Below are positions 27,624 to 33,604 of a stretch of DNA of 33,604 bases, piece by piece. A program made the position numbers and the translations under genes. Source of the stretch: Pseudomonadota bacterium (GTDB lineage: Bacteria > Pseudomonadota > Gammaproteobacteria > Xanthomonadales > Xanthomonadaceae); the NCBI GenBank assembly GCA_023430045.1, contig JAEZCF010000166.1, positions 1-33,604 on the forward strand, written 5' to 3'. The notes under the pieces are model-generated. The model saw only the letters and a list, made by a program, of their open reading frames with translations, was not told the DNA's origin and searched no databases. Every line of letters starts with the position of its first letter. Positions within the stretch are counted from its first letter, which is position 1.

Positions 27624-27655
27624 GCCGACGCTCTGCCGTCGCACGTCGAGTTGCT

Positions 27656-27681
27656 GCCATGCGGGCTTCGGTCCGCATGGC
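27656..27681. repeat. Strong hairpin with UUCG tetraloop after acnD
   Basis: GCCATGCGG (27656-27664) pairs perfectly with CCGCATGGC (27673-27681). Inside, a G-U and a C-G pair close a UUCG tetraloop (27667-27670), giving an 11-bp stem. It lies in the 94 bases between acnD and the next gene and has no T-run, so it may act as an internal stability or attenuation element. Confidence 0.5.
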
Positions 27682-27717
27682 GGTAGTGAAGGAGGAGAAG
27701 GGCATTGCCCCCGCTGC

Positions 27718-28422
27718 ATGGGAACTGCGTTCTACAACATCGCTGGCACGGTCAACACCGCCTTCATCCTGTTGAGCCTGGCGGGTGTGGGCGCACAGTT
27801 GCGGCTGGTGCGGCATCGCCGCGGACGTGAGGGCGCGGCCGACCACGCCACCGCCGTGCTGTCGCTCAACCAGTTTACCGTCAGCTTCCTCGCGTACCTT
27901 TCTTTCTTCGTCTACGGTTACAGCGTCACCCCGTTCAATCATTTCATCGTCTGGCCGCGGTTGCTGGCGTCGCTGCTGGTGATGGCCATCCTGATGGAGA
28001 TCTGGCGTGACCGCCGCAATGGTTCCGCCACGACAAGCCTGCTGGCAGCCATATTGCTGCTGGTCTGCGCGCTTGTCGGCCTGGCATTGGGCGATCGCCA
28101 TGCCGACGAGGGCAGGGTGGTGGCCAGCGCGATGATCGTGGCCATCACTGCCCTGCTGGCGCAGGGATATGTGCACCAGATCCTGTTGATCCTTCGCAAC
28201 GGCCATACCGGTGCGGTATCGCTGCGGATGAGCCAGCTGATCCTGCTGATGGATCTGTCCACGGTTGTCTTCGCGTTCGCCATGGGACTGCGCCTGGGTT
28301 GGCCGCTGCTGTTGCTGGCGGTGGTCAGCGGCGGCACCAAGCTGGCCATCCTGTGGCTGTTCCGCTGGCAACGCAGTGCGCGAGCCGGCGAACGTCGCCA
28401 GCGCCTTGTCCCTCAGTCCTGA
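27718..28422 (+). CDS. Seven-helix membrane protein with two PQ-loop-like half-repeats, inside the prp operon
   Basis: Function unknown. The 234 residues are almost all membrane: helices at about 8-28, 46-69, 76-96, 105-125, 135-158, 166-190 and 194-215, with a basic C-terminus. Helices 1-3 and 5-7 look like a duplicated unit. Helix 1 ends GAQLRLVRHRRG followed by AVLSLNQ; helix 5 ends VHQILLILRNGHTG followed by AVSLRMSQ. A polar Q-x-R exit, a short basic loop and a Ser-rich entry to the next helix are the pattern of PQ-loop/SWEET transporters, and helix 4 would be the linker. This is my own reading; the canonical Pro-Gln is absent. ATG 27718 lacks a well-placed ribosome site (GGAGGAGAAGG ends 15 bases upstream). 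Position suggests transport of a 2-methylcitrate-cycle substrate or product. Confidence 0.75.
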   Translation: MGTAFYNIAGTVNTAFILLSLAGVGAQLRLVRHRRGREGAADHATAVLSLNQFTVSFLAYLSFFVYGYSVTPFNHFIVWPRLLASLLVMAILMEIWRDRRNGSATTSLLAAILLLVCALVGLALGDRHADEGRVVASAMIVAITALLAQGYVHQILLILRNGHTGAVSLRMSQLILLMDLSTVVFAFAMGLRLGWPLLLLAVVSGGTKLAILWLFRWQRSARAGERRQRLVPQS

Positions 28423-28446
28423 CGCTCCTTCCTTCCTTCTGTCGAG

Positions 28447-29640
28447 ATGTCCTCCATGAGCCTCACTCCGCAACTCCGCATTCCCGCCACCTACATGCGC
28501 GGTGGCACCAGCAAGGGCGTGTTCTTCCGCCTGCAGGATCTGCCTGCTGCGGCACAGGTGCCCGGTCCGGCGCGCGACGCGCTGCTGATGCGCGTGATCG
28601 GTTCGCCCGATCCGTACGGCAAGCACACCGATGGCATGGGTGGCGCCACCTCCAGCACCAGCAAGTGCGTGATCATCTCCAGCGCCTCGGTGCCGGACCA
28701 TGATGTCGATTACCTGTACGGGCAGGTGTCGATCGACACCGCATTCGTTGACTGGAGCGGCAACTGCGGCAACCTCAGCACCGCCGTCGGCCCGTTCGCC
28801 ATCGCCAACGGCCTGGTCGATCCGGCGCGGGTGCCCCGCGATGGCCTGTGCACCGTGCGCATCTGGCAGGCCAACATCGGCAGGACAATCATCGCCCACG
28901 TGCCGATGCGCGATGGCGAAGTGCAGGAGATCGGCGATTTCGAACTGGATGGCGTGACCTTCCCGGCCGCCGAGATCCAGCTGGAATTCCTCGATCCGTC
29001 CGATGACGGCGATGCCGGTGCGATGTTCCCGACCGGCAACCTCGTCGATACGCTGGACGTGCCGGGCGTGGGCAGTTTCGAAGTGACGATGATCACCGCC
29101 GGCATCCCGACCATCTTCCTCAACGCCGCCGACCTCGGTTACACCGGCACCGAGCTGCAGCCGGCCATCAACGAGGACAGGGCGGCGCTGGAGCGCTTCG
29201 AGAAGATCCGTGCACACGGCGCAGTGCGCATGGGCCTGATCCAGAAACTGGAAGACGCCGCCACCCGCCAGCACACGCCCAAGGTGGCGTTCGTCGCACC
29301 GGCGCAGGACTACGTATCATCCAGTGGCAAGGCGATCCCTGCCTCGGCGATCGACCTGCACGCCCGCGCCCTTTCGATGGGCAAGCTGCACCACGCGATG
29401 ATGGGCACTGCGGCGGTGGCCATCGGTACCGCAGCGGCGATTCCCGGCACGCTGGTCAATCGTGCCGCAGGTGGTGGCGAGCGCGAGGCAGTGACCTTCG
29501 GCCACCCCTCCGGCACGTTGCGCGTCGGCGCGCAGGCCGGGCTCGTTGACGGTCAGTGGATGGTGTCCAGGGCCATCATGAGCCGCAGTGCCCGCGTGCT
29601 GATGGAAGGCAAGGTGCGGGTGCCGGGCGACACGCTGTAA
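28447..29640 (+). CDS. prpF: 2-methylaconitate cis-trans isomerase
   Basis: Isomerises the 2-methyl-aconitate made by AcnD to the form that aconitase hydrates to 2-methylisocitrate. 397 residues of the diaminopimelate-epimerase-like fold, closely resembling the Shewanella enzyme along its length: ATYMRGGTSKGVFFRLQDLP near the N-terminus, Lys73 in SSTSKCVI and Cys107 in WSGNCGNL, the two residues known to matter for activity there, and SMGKLHHAMMGTAAVAIG in the C-terminal half. ATG 28447 and ATG 28456 are both possible; neither has a strong ribosome site. It starts 24 bases after the membrane-protein gene. Confidence 0.96.
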   Translation: MSSMSLTPQLRIPATYMRGGTSKGVFFRLQDLPAAAQVPGPARDALLMRVIGSPDPYGKHTDGMGGATSSTSKCVIISSASVPDHDVDYLYGQVSIDTAFVDWSGNCGNLSTAVGPFAIANGLVDPARVPRDGLCTVRIWQANIGRTIIAHVPMRDGEVQEIGDFELDGVTFPAAEIQLEFLDPSDDGDAGAMFPTGNLVDTLDVPGVGSFEVTMITAGIPTIFLNAADLGYTGTELQPAINEDRAALERFEKIRAHGAVRMGLIQKLEDAATRQHTPKVAFVAPAQDYVSSSGKAIPASAIDLHARALSMGKLHHAMMGTAAVAIGTAAAIPGTLVNRAAGGGEREAVTFGHPSGTLRVGAQAGLVDGQWMVSRAIMSRSARVLMEGKVRVPGDTL

Positions 29641-29655
29641 CGCGGGTTCATTGCG

Positions 29656-29725
29656 GGAGCGCCGGGGCCATGCCTGGCGGCGCAGCCGACACGTCAGTGA
29701 TCTGCCGGGCATGGCCCGGCACTAC
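29656..29725. repeat. Inverted pair of REP (SMAG/GTAG-type) stem-loops between prpF and prpD
   Basis: At 29703-29725 the minus strand reads GTAG, then TGCCGGGC-CAT-GCCCGGCA (the first T overlapping the spacing), a perfect stem led by GTAG as in the SMAG repeats of Stenotrophomonas maltophilia. At 29656-29683 the plus strand reads GGAG followed by an imperfect GCGCCGGGGCCATGCC...GGCGC stem, a decayed copy in the opposite direction. Together they fill most of the 95-base gap inside the operon. Confidence 0.6.
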
Positions 29726-29735
29726 CGGAGAGCAG

Positions 29736-31199
29736 ATGATGTCCAGCAGCCACACCCCATCCAACGTGCGCGCAGCGTGGGATCCGTTGCTGGTGGCGAT
29801 TGTCGATTACGTCCGCGACGCCCGTATCGAATCACCGCTGGCGTTTCAGACCGCGCACCATTGCCTGCTCGACACCCTCGGTTGTGGCCTGGAAGCGTTG
29901 TCCTTCCCTGCCTGCCGCAAGCTGCTCGGACCCCTGGTGCCGGGCACCCTTGTGGCCAACGGAGCACGCGTGCCCGGCACGGACTTCGTGCTTGATCCCG
30001 TGCAGGCGGCGTTCAACCTCGGCACGATGGTGCGCTGGCTGGATTTCAACGACACCTGGCTGGCCGCCGAATGGGGACATCCTTCGGACAATCTCGGTGG
30101 CATCCTGGCGGTGGCGGACTGGCTCGGGCGCAACGCGCCGGCATCGGGGCTGCCCGTACCGACGATGCAGGATGTGTTGCTTGCGATGATCAAGGCGCAC
30201 GAGATCCAGGGTGTGCTGGCGCTGCAGAACGCATTCAACCGGGTCGGCCTGGACCACGTGGTGCTGGTCAAGGTCGCTACCACCGCCGTGGTGGCGCAGC
30301 TGCTGGGGCTGGATCGCGAGCGCATGCTCAATGCGGTATCGCTGGCCTGGGTCGATGGCCAGGCGCTGCGCACCTATCGGCATGCGCCCAACACCGGTTC
30401 GCGCAAGAGCTGGGCGGCAGGTGATGCGACCAGTCGTGGGGTGCGCCTGGCGATGATCGCGGCCACCGGCGAGATGGGGTATCCGAGCGTGCTCAGTGCC
30501 CCGACCTGGGGCTTCGAGGCGGTATCGATGCATGGCCAGCGGTTGATCCAAGGACGTCCCTTCGGCAGCTACGTGATGGAGAACGTGCTGTTCAAGATCA
30601 GTTTCCCGGCCGAGTTCCACGGCCAGACGGCGGTGGAGGCGGCGATTGCCCTGCACCAGCAACTGCGCGCAACGGGACGACGGATCGACGACGTCGCGCA
30701 CATCGCGATCCGCACCCAGGAAGCCTGCATCCGCATCATCGACAAGCAGGGCCCGCTGCATAACTCAGCCGACCGCGACCACTGCGTGCAGTACATGATT
30801 GCCATCGCGCTGCTGCACGGGCGGCTGGTGGCTGAAGACTACGAGGACGATGTGGCTGCCGATCCGCGCATCGATGCGTTGCGCGCGAAGATGACCTGTC
30901 ATGAAGACCCGCAGCTCAGCGCCGACTACCTGGACCCGGATAAACGCAGCATCGCCAACGGCCTGAGCGTGCGTTTCAGCGATGGCACCGCCTTGCCGGA
31001 GGTGCTGGTCGAATACCCGCTGGGCCATGCGCGGCGGCGCGCGGAGGGCATTCCGCTGCTGGTGGACAAGTTCCGTCAACATTTGGCGCACCGCTTCCCG
31101 GGCACCCGGCAGCAGCGCATCCTGGCCGCTTCCCTGGACCTGGACGCGTTCGCGGCGATGGCAGTGACCGATTACGTGGATCTGTACCTGCCGGAATGA
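29736..31199 (+). CDS. prpD: 2-methylcitrate dehydratase PrpD (MmgE/PrpD family)
   Basis: 487 residues, like E. coli PrpD (483). A cofactor-free dehydratase that converts 2-methylcitrate to 2-methyl-cis-aconitate. Family blocks include HHCLLDTLGCGLEAL near the N-terminus, WLDFNDTWLAAEWGHPSDNLGGILA, HEIQGVLALQNAFNRVGLDHV, SRKSWAAGDATSRGVRLA, and the C-terminal YPLGHARRRAEGIPLL. ATG 29736 has GGAG 5 bases upstream (8 for the second ATG at 29739); the open frame upstream overlaps prpF and is not conserved. It is chemically redundant with acnD plus prpF in the same operon. Confidence 0.95.
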   Translation: MMSSSHTPSNVRAAWDPLLVAIVDYVRDARIESPLAFQTAHHCLLDTLGCGLEALSFPACRKLLGPLVPGTLVANGARVPGTDFVLDPVQAAFNLGTMVRWLDFNDTWLAAEWGHPSDNLGGILAVADWLGRNAPASGLPVPTMQDVLLAMIKAHEIQGVLALQNAFNRVGLDHVVLVKVATTAVVAQLLGLDRERMLNAVSLAWVDGQALRTYRHAPNTGSRKSWAAGDATSRGVRLAMIAATGEMGYPSVLSAPTWGFEAVSMHGQRLIQGRPFGSYVMENVLFKISFPAEFHGQTAVEAAIALHQQLRATGRRIDDVAHIAIRTQEACIRIIDKQGPLHNSADRDHCVQYMIAIALLHGRLVAEDYEDDVAADPRIDALRAKMTCHEDPQLSADYLDPDKRSIANGLSVRFSDGTALPEVLVEYPLGHARRRAEGIPLLVDKFRQHLAHRFPGTRQQRILAASLDLDAFAAMAVTDYVDLYLPE

Positions 31200-31250
31200 G
31201 GCGCGGGGCGCCTGCCGCCCATCGCGCCCACGATTGGCCGCAGAGGCGTG

Positions 31251-32036
31251 TCAGGGGGCGGCCGGCTCGTCCACCAGCGTACGCGTGTTGAACGACTGGA
31301 TGGGCCGTGCATTGTGCGGATGGACGCGGCGCAGCGCATCAAGCTGGTCGCGGGACAGCTGCCGGGGCTCCAGCTCGATGTTCCAGAGCACGCCCTCCGA
31401 GCAGGGCGGGGTGGTCAGCGAACCGATGTAATGCACCACGCGCGAGTGCGTCGGCAGCAGCATCGCAGGATCGATCTTCTCCTTCAGCACGAGCGGATTG
31501 CCGACCTCGGCCAGTTCGCCGGGTATGCGATCAAACACTTCGGCCAGCGCATCGTCCGGTGCGCCGACATCGAAGAACACCGCCACCACCGCCGTTCGTC
31601 CGGACGCGCTGGAGTGCACCAGGTGCAGCTCCAGGTCATGCGCACGGCCATCCACGTGGTGCTCGCTGGGCGTATGCACATGGAACTGGGCAAGGGTGAA
31701 GCGCTCGCCGTCGAGCTCGATCGTGTTGCTGTCGCCCGGCAGCGGCGTGGCCTGCAGGGTGTGCCCGTTGTTGACCACCTCGAAGGTCGTGGCGGTGTAG
31801 CTGGTCTTCAGCCTGTGCTGTTGCCCATGCTGCACCGAACTGCTCCACAGATTGATGGGCGACTGCAGGTCGCCACTGCAGGCGGGAGCGAATGTGCTCC
31901 ATTGCGCGGGCGAAACGATGCGCTCATAGCCCCAGTGCGGGACCGTATCGGCGGCCATCGCCAGGGGAGCGGCAAGGGATAGGGCGGCGGCAAGCAGGCC
32001 GGCGCGCCGGCGTGGCGTGGAAGCGGTGGAAGTCAT
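31251..32036 (-). CDS. Periplasmic alpha-class carbonic anhydrase
   Basis: Interconverts CO2 and bicarbonate. 261 residues with an Arg-rich signal peptide (TPRRRAGLLAAALSLAAPLA, residues 7-26). The catalytic domain has HWGYE, QSPINL, zinc ligands His119 and His121 (QFHVHTPSEH) and His138 (LELHLVH), and the gatekeeping threonine in SLTTPPCSEGVLW (Thr209). Cys53 and Cys212 are placed for the conserved disulfide. ATG 32036 begins the signal peptide; the upstream extension to 32114 is not conserved. Convergent with prpD. Its probable promoter lies 140 bases upstream, next to a palindrome. Confidence 0.95.
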   Translation of the reverse strand: MTSTASTPRRRAGLLAAALSLAAPLAMAADTVPHWGYERIVSPAQWSTFAPACSGDLQSPINLWSSSVQHGQQHRLKTSYTATTFEVVNNGHTLQATPLPGDSNTIELDGERFTLAQFHVHTPSEHHVDGRAHDLELHLVHSSASGRTAVVAVFFDVGAPDDALAEVFDRIPGELAEVGNPLVLKEKIDPAMLLPTHSRVVHYIGSLTTPPCSEGVLWNIELEPRQLSRDQLDALRRVHPHNARPIQSFNTRTLVDEPAAP

Positions 32037-32160
32037 GCGCGTTTCCGGGGGCGAAGGGACGGGGCTGCCGCACCGGCGCGGCGGCCCGGGATGGTCCGGC
32101 CCTGTCGCGCGCACCGCCGCAGCGTCGGCATGAGCGCATGGTCCGCCTTACGCCTTCCGC

Positions 32161-32183
32161 AACGATATCGTTCGGGTCTTATA
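32161..32183 (-). promoter_or_regulatory. Candidate promoter with 12-bp palindromic operator, upstream of carbonic anhydrase
   Basis: On the minus strand TATAAG (32183-32178) is a good -10 box, and 5 bases after it comes the perfect palindrome AACGATATCGTT (32172-32161). That places the palindrome at the expected transcription start, a typical repressor position. The leader to the carbonic anhydrase ATG would be about 135 bases. No -35 match and no identified regulator. Confidence 0.4.
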
Positions 32184-32274
32184 TCTGGCCCGCATGCACT
32201 CATGCCACTGCTGGCCCGTGATGCCATGACGCGGTGGGGCAACGGCCGCCGGCCATCGCCCCCGTGTCCCGGTG

Positions 32275-32838
32275 CTAGCCGATCCAGCCGTCCAGCAGGT
32301 CGGCAAACTCGTCGGCATGTTCTTCTTCCTGGGCCAGGATCTCTTCCAGGATGCGCTTGGTGGTGGTGTCCTTGTCGCCGATGAAGTTGATCATCTCGCG
32401 GTAGCTGTCGATGGCGATCCGCTCGGCGATCAGGTTTTCACGGACCATGTCGCGCAGGTCGCTGCCTTCCTTGTATTCGGCATGCGAGCGGGCGCTGAGC
32501 GTGTCCGGGTTGAGATCGGGCTCGCCGCCCAACTGTACGATGCGTTCGGCCAGCTTGCCGGCATGCGCCTGTTCCTGCTGGGCGTGTTCCAGGAATTCCG
32601 CCTTCACCGCATCGGCCAGCATGCCTTTGGCCATGAAGTAATGGCGGTAATAGCGCAGCACACACACATATTCGGTGGCCAGCGCATCGTTGAGAAGATG
32701 GATGACGGCCTGGCGGTCGGCGTTGTAGGTCTCGGTGATCGCGCCGTCCTCGATGTTCCGGCGGGCGTTGTCCCGAAGGGTCTGGCGGTCGCTGATGCCC
32801 GGGGGATGGGCGGGGTGGTGCTTGGCTGGCTTTGACAT
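32275..32838 (-). CDS. Bacterioferritin-like ferritin-family protein
   Basis: 187 residues forming a four-helix ferritin domain. The di-iron ligands are all present in bacterioferritin order: Glu56 (ATEYV), the ExxH pair Glu89-His92 (EQAH), Glu139 (IAERIAID), and a second ExxH Glu171-His174 (EEEH). The first about 40 residues form a His/Pro-rich, charged N-terminal extension. It probably oxidises and stores iron or protects DNA from peroxide, but I see no heme-binding methionine assignment I would trust. ATG 32838 has GGAGAAA about 10 bases upstream. It follows the peroxiredoxin gene by 49 bases on the same strand, a sensible iron/peroxide defence pair. Confidence 0.88.
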   Translation of the reverse strand: MSKPAKHHPAHPPGISDRQTLRDNARRNIEDGAITETYNADRQAVIHLLNDALATEYVCVLRYYRHYFMAKGMLADAVKAEFLEHAQQEQAHAGKLAERIVQLGGEPDLNPDTLSARSHAEYKEGSDLRDMVRENLIAERIAIDSYREMINFIGDKDTTTKRILEEILAQEEEHADEFADLLDGWIG

Positions 32839-32887
32839 GGCTGGCCGTTTCTCCAGGTGGGGCCGGGCCCTGCCCGGCAGTGGGTGT

Positions 32888-33370
32888 TCAGGCAGGCAGC
32901 TGTTCCAGCACGTGTTCGGCCGATGACACCTCGAACTGGCCGGGTGCTTCGATCCAGGCGGCACGCACGATGCCGTCGTCCACGAACAGCGCGAAGCGCC
33001 GCGACCGCATGCCCATGCCGGATGCGCTGGCATCCAGGCCGAGCCCCAGCGCACGCGTGAAGTCGCCATTGCCATCGGACAGCATCTGCAGCCCTTCGGG
33101 CACCTGCTGGCTGTCGGCCCAGGCCTTCATCACGAAGGGGTCGTTCACGGCCATGCAGTAGACCTCCACGCCGCGTTGCCGGAAGGCATCGAAACGTTCC
33201 ACGAAACCGGGCAGGTGGCGTGCCGAGCAGGTCGGCGTGAACGCACCGGGTACGGCAAACAACACCACGCGGCGTCCTTCGAACAAGGCCTGGGTGTCCA
33301 GGGTTTCGATGCCATCGCGGATGCGCTTGAGGGTGACTTCGGGCAGGCGGTCGCCGACGGTGATGCTCAT
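32888..33370 (-). CDS. Peroxiredoxin, Prx5 type
   Basis: A 160-residue thiol peroxidase. The active-site block PGAFTPTCSARHLPGF (41-56) has peroxidatic Cys48 with the Thr of PTxxC, and the Arg of the catalytic triad lies in GMRSRRFALFVDDG (120-133). A second cysteine is Cys72 (EVYCMAVNDPFVM). Fold and spacing fit the Prx5 subfamily that reduces hydroperoxides with glutaredoxin or thioredoxin. ATG 33370 has AAAGGAG 7 bases upstream, the best ribosome site in the window, so the long upstream frame to 33598 is rejected. It is likely cotranscribed with the bacterioferritin-like gene. Confidence 0.93.
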   Translation of the reverse strand: MSITVGDRLPEVTLKRIRDGIETLDTQALFEGRRVVLFAVPGAFTPTCSARHLPGFVERFDAFRQRGVEVYCMAVNDPFVMKAWADSQQVPEGLQMLSDGNGDFTRALGLGLDASASGMGMRSRRFALFVDDGIVRAAWIEAPGQFEVSSAEHVLEQLPA

Positions 33371-33418
33371 GGAAGCTCCTTTCAGAAGGACAGGGTAGGC
33401 ATAGGGATGGGACGTTCG

Positions 33419-33424
33419 CGTCAA
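33419..33424 (-). promoter_or_regulatory. Candidate -35 box (TTGACG) of the peroxiredoxin gene
   Basis: TTGACG on the minus strand lies 48-54 bases before the ATG; TATGCC and TGCCTA, 15 and 17 bases further on, are poor -10 matches. I saw no convincing OxyR-type site. The remaining 180 bases to the right edge hold no gene that I can support. Confidence 0.25.
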
Positions 33425-33549
33425 GGTATTGGAAAACCGGGTTGCCGGCCGCATCACGCACCCGGACAGGGGCCCAGCATGCGCTCTGGCGGCGCGGGAC
33501 ACATTGCGCTGGATCATCCGCCATGCGCGGATGAAAGGCGGGCTGGCGC

Positions 33550-33555
33550 TAGAAT
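33550..33555 (+). promoter_or_regulatory. Candidate rightward -10 box (TAGAAT) near the right edge
   Basis: GCTAGAAT at 33548-33555 on the plus strand is identical to the box upstream of sdaA on the other strand. It would drive a gene beyond the right edge, divergent from the peroxiredoxin. No -35 match. Confidence 0.25.
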
Positions 33556-33604
33556 GGCAACGGGCCGGCGCCCGTGGCGCTGTCTCTATACACAACACCG
33601 AGCC

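Noticed and set aside
31206..31220. GGGCG-CCTGC-CGCCC stem between prpD and carbonic anhydrase as a terminator
   Set aside because: Short stem with no T-run; plausible by position only.

Overview
The window is GC-rich and densely coded, and looks like a chromosomal segment of a Xanthomonadaceae gammaproteobacterium, most likely Stenotrophomonas. Three things point there: the protein families and their sequences (SdaA, HemE, AroK/AroB, PdxH, a sigma54-type PrpR with acnD and prpF); an 'inverted GTAG' stem-loop between prpF and prpD that resembles the SMAG repeats of Stenotrophomonas maltophilia; and the use of GTG starts. No tRNA, rRNA, CRISPR array or phage module was seen, and no stretch over 300 bases lacks a gene.

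Layout. 1-120: last codons of an IS110-family transposase. 121-4769: an exported alpha/beta hydrolase, L-serine ammonia-lyase (sdaA), a divergent mini-glutaredoxin, and a tight operon yceI - cytochrome b561 - yceI read leftwards. 4964-12225: two tandem, paralogous hybrid histidine kinases, each with an exported 14-blade double-propeller sensor. 12228-16805 (leftward): an MdtD-like DHA2 efflux pump and the group aroK-aroB-WGR-hemE. 16855-19326: an 823-residue protein of unknown family with atypical codon use. 19578-21044: a divergent pair, a glycerate-kinase-like P-loop kinase and pdxH. 21090-31199: the 2-methylcitrate cycle locus, with prpR divergent from prpB-prpC-acnD-(seven-TM protein)-prpF-prpD. 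31251-33370 (leftward): a periplasmic alpha-carbonic anhydrase, a bacterioferritin-like protein and a Prx5-type peroxiredoxin.

How the genes work together. The prp locus is a complete propionyl-CoA disposal route. PrpC makes 2-methylcitrate, AcnD plus PrpF (or PrpD alone) dehydrate it, and PrpB cleaves 2-methylisocitrate to pyruvate and succinate. The prpR-prpB intergenic region reads like a full sigma54 control region: four TGTTTCA repeats, an IHF-consensus site and a -24/-12 promoter. The least expected gene in the locus encodes a membrane protein with 3+1+3 helices and two PQ-loop-like half-repeats, which makes it a candidate transporter for the pathway. The other items most worth following up are the 823-residue protein, the kinase pair, and the single-domain WGR protein lying between aroB and hemE.
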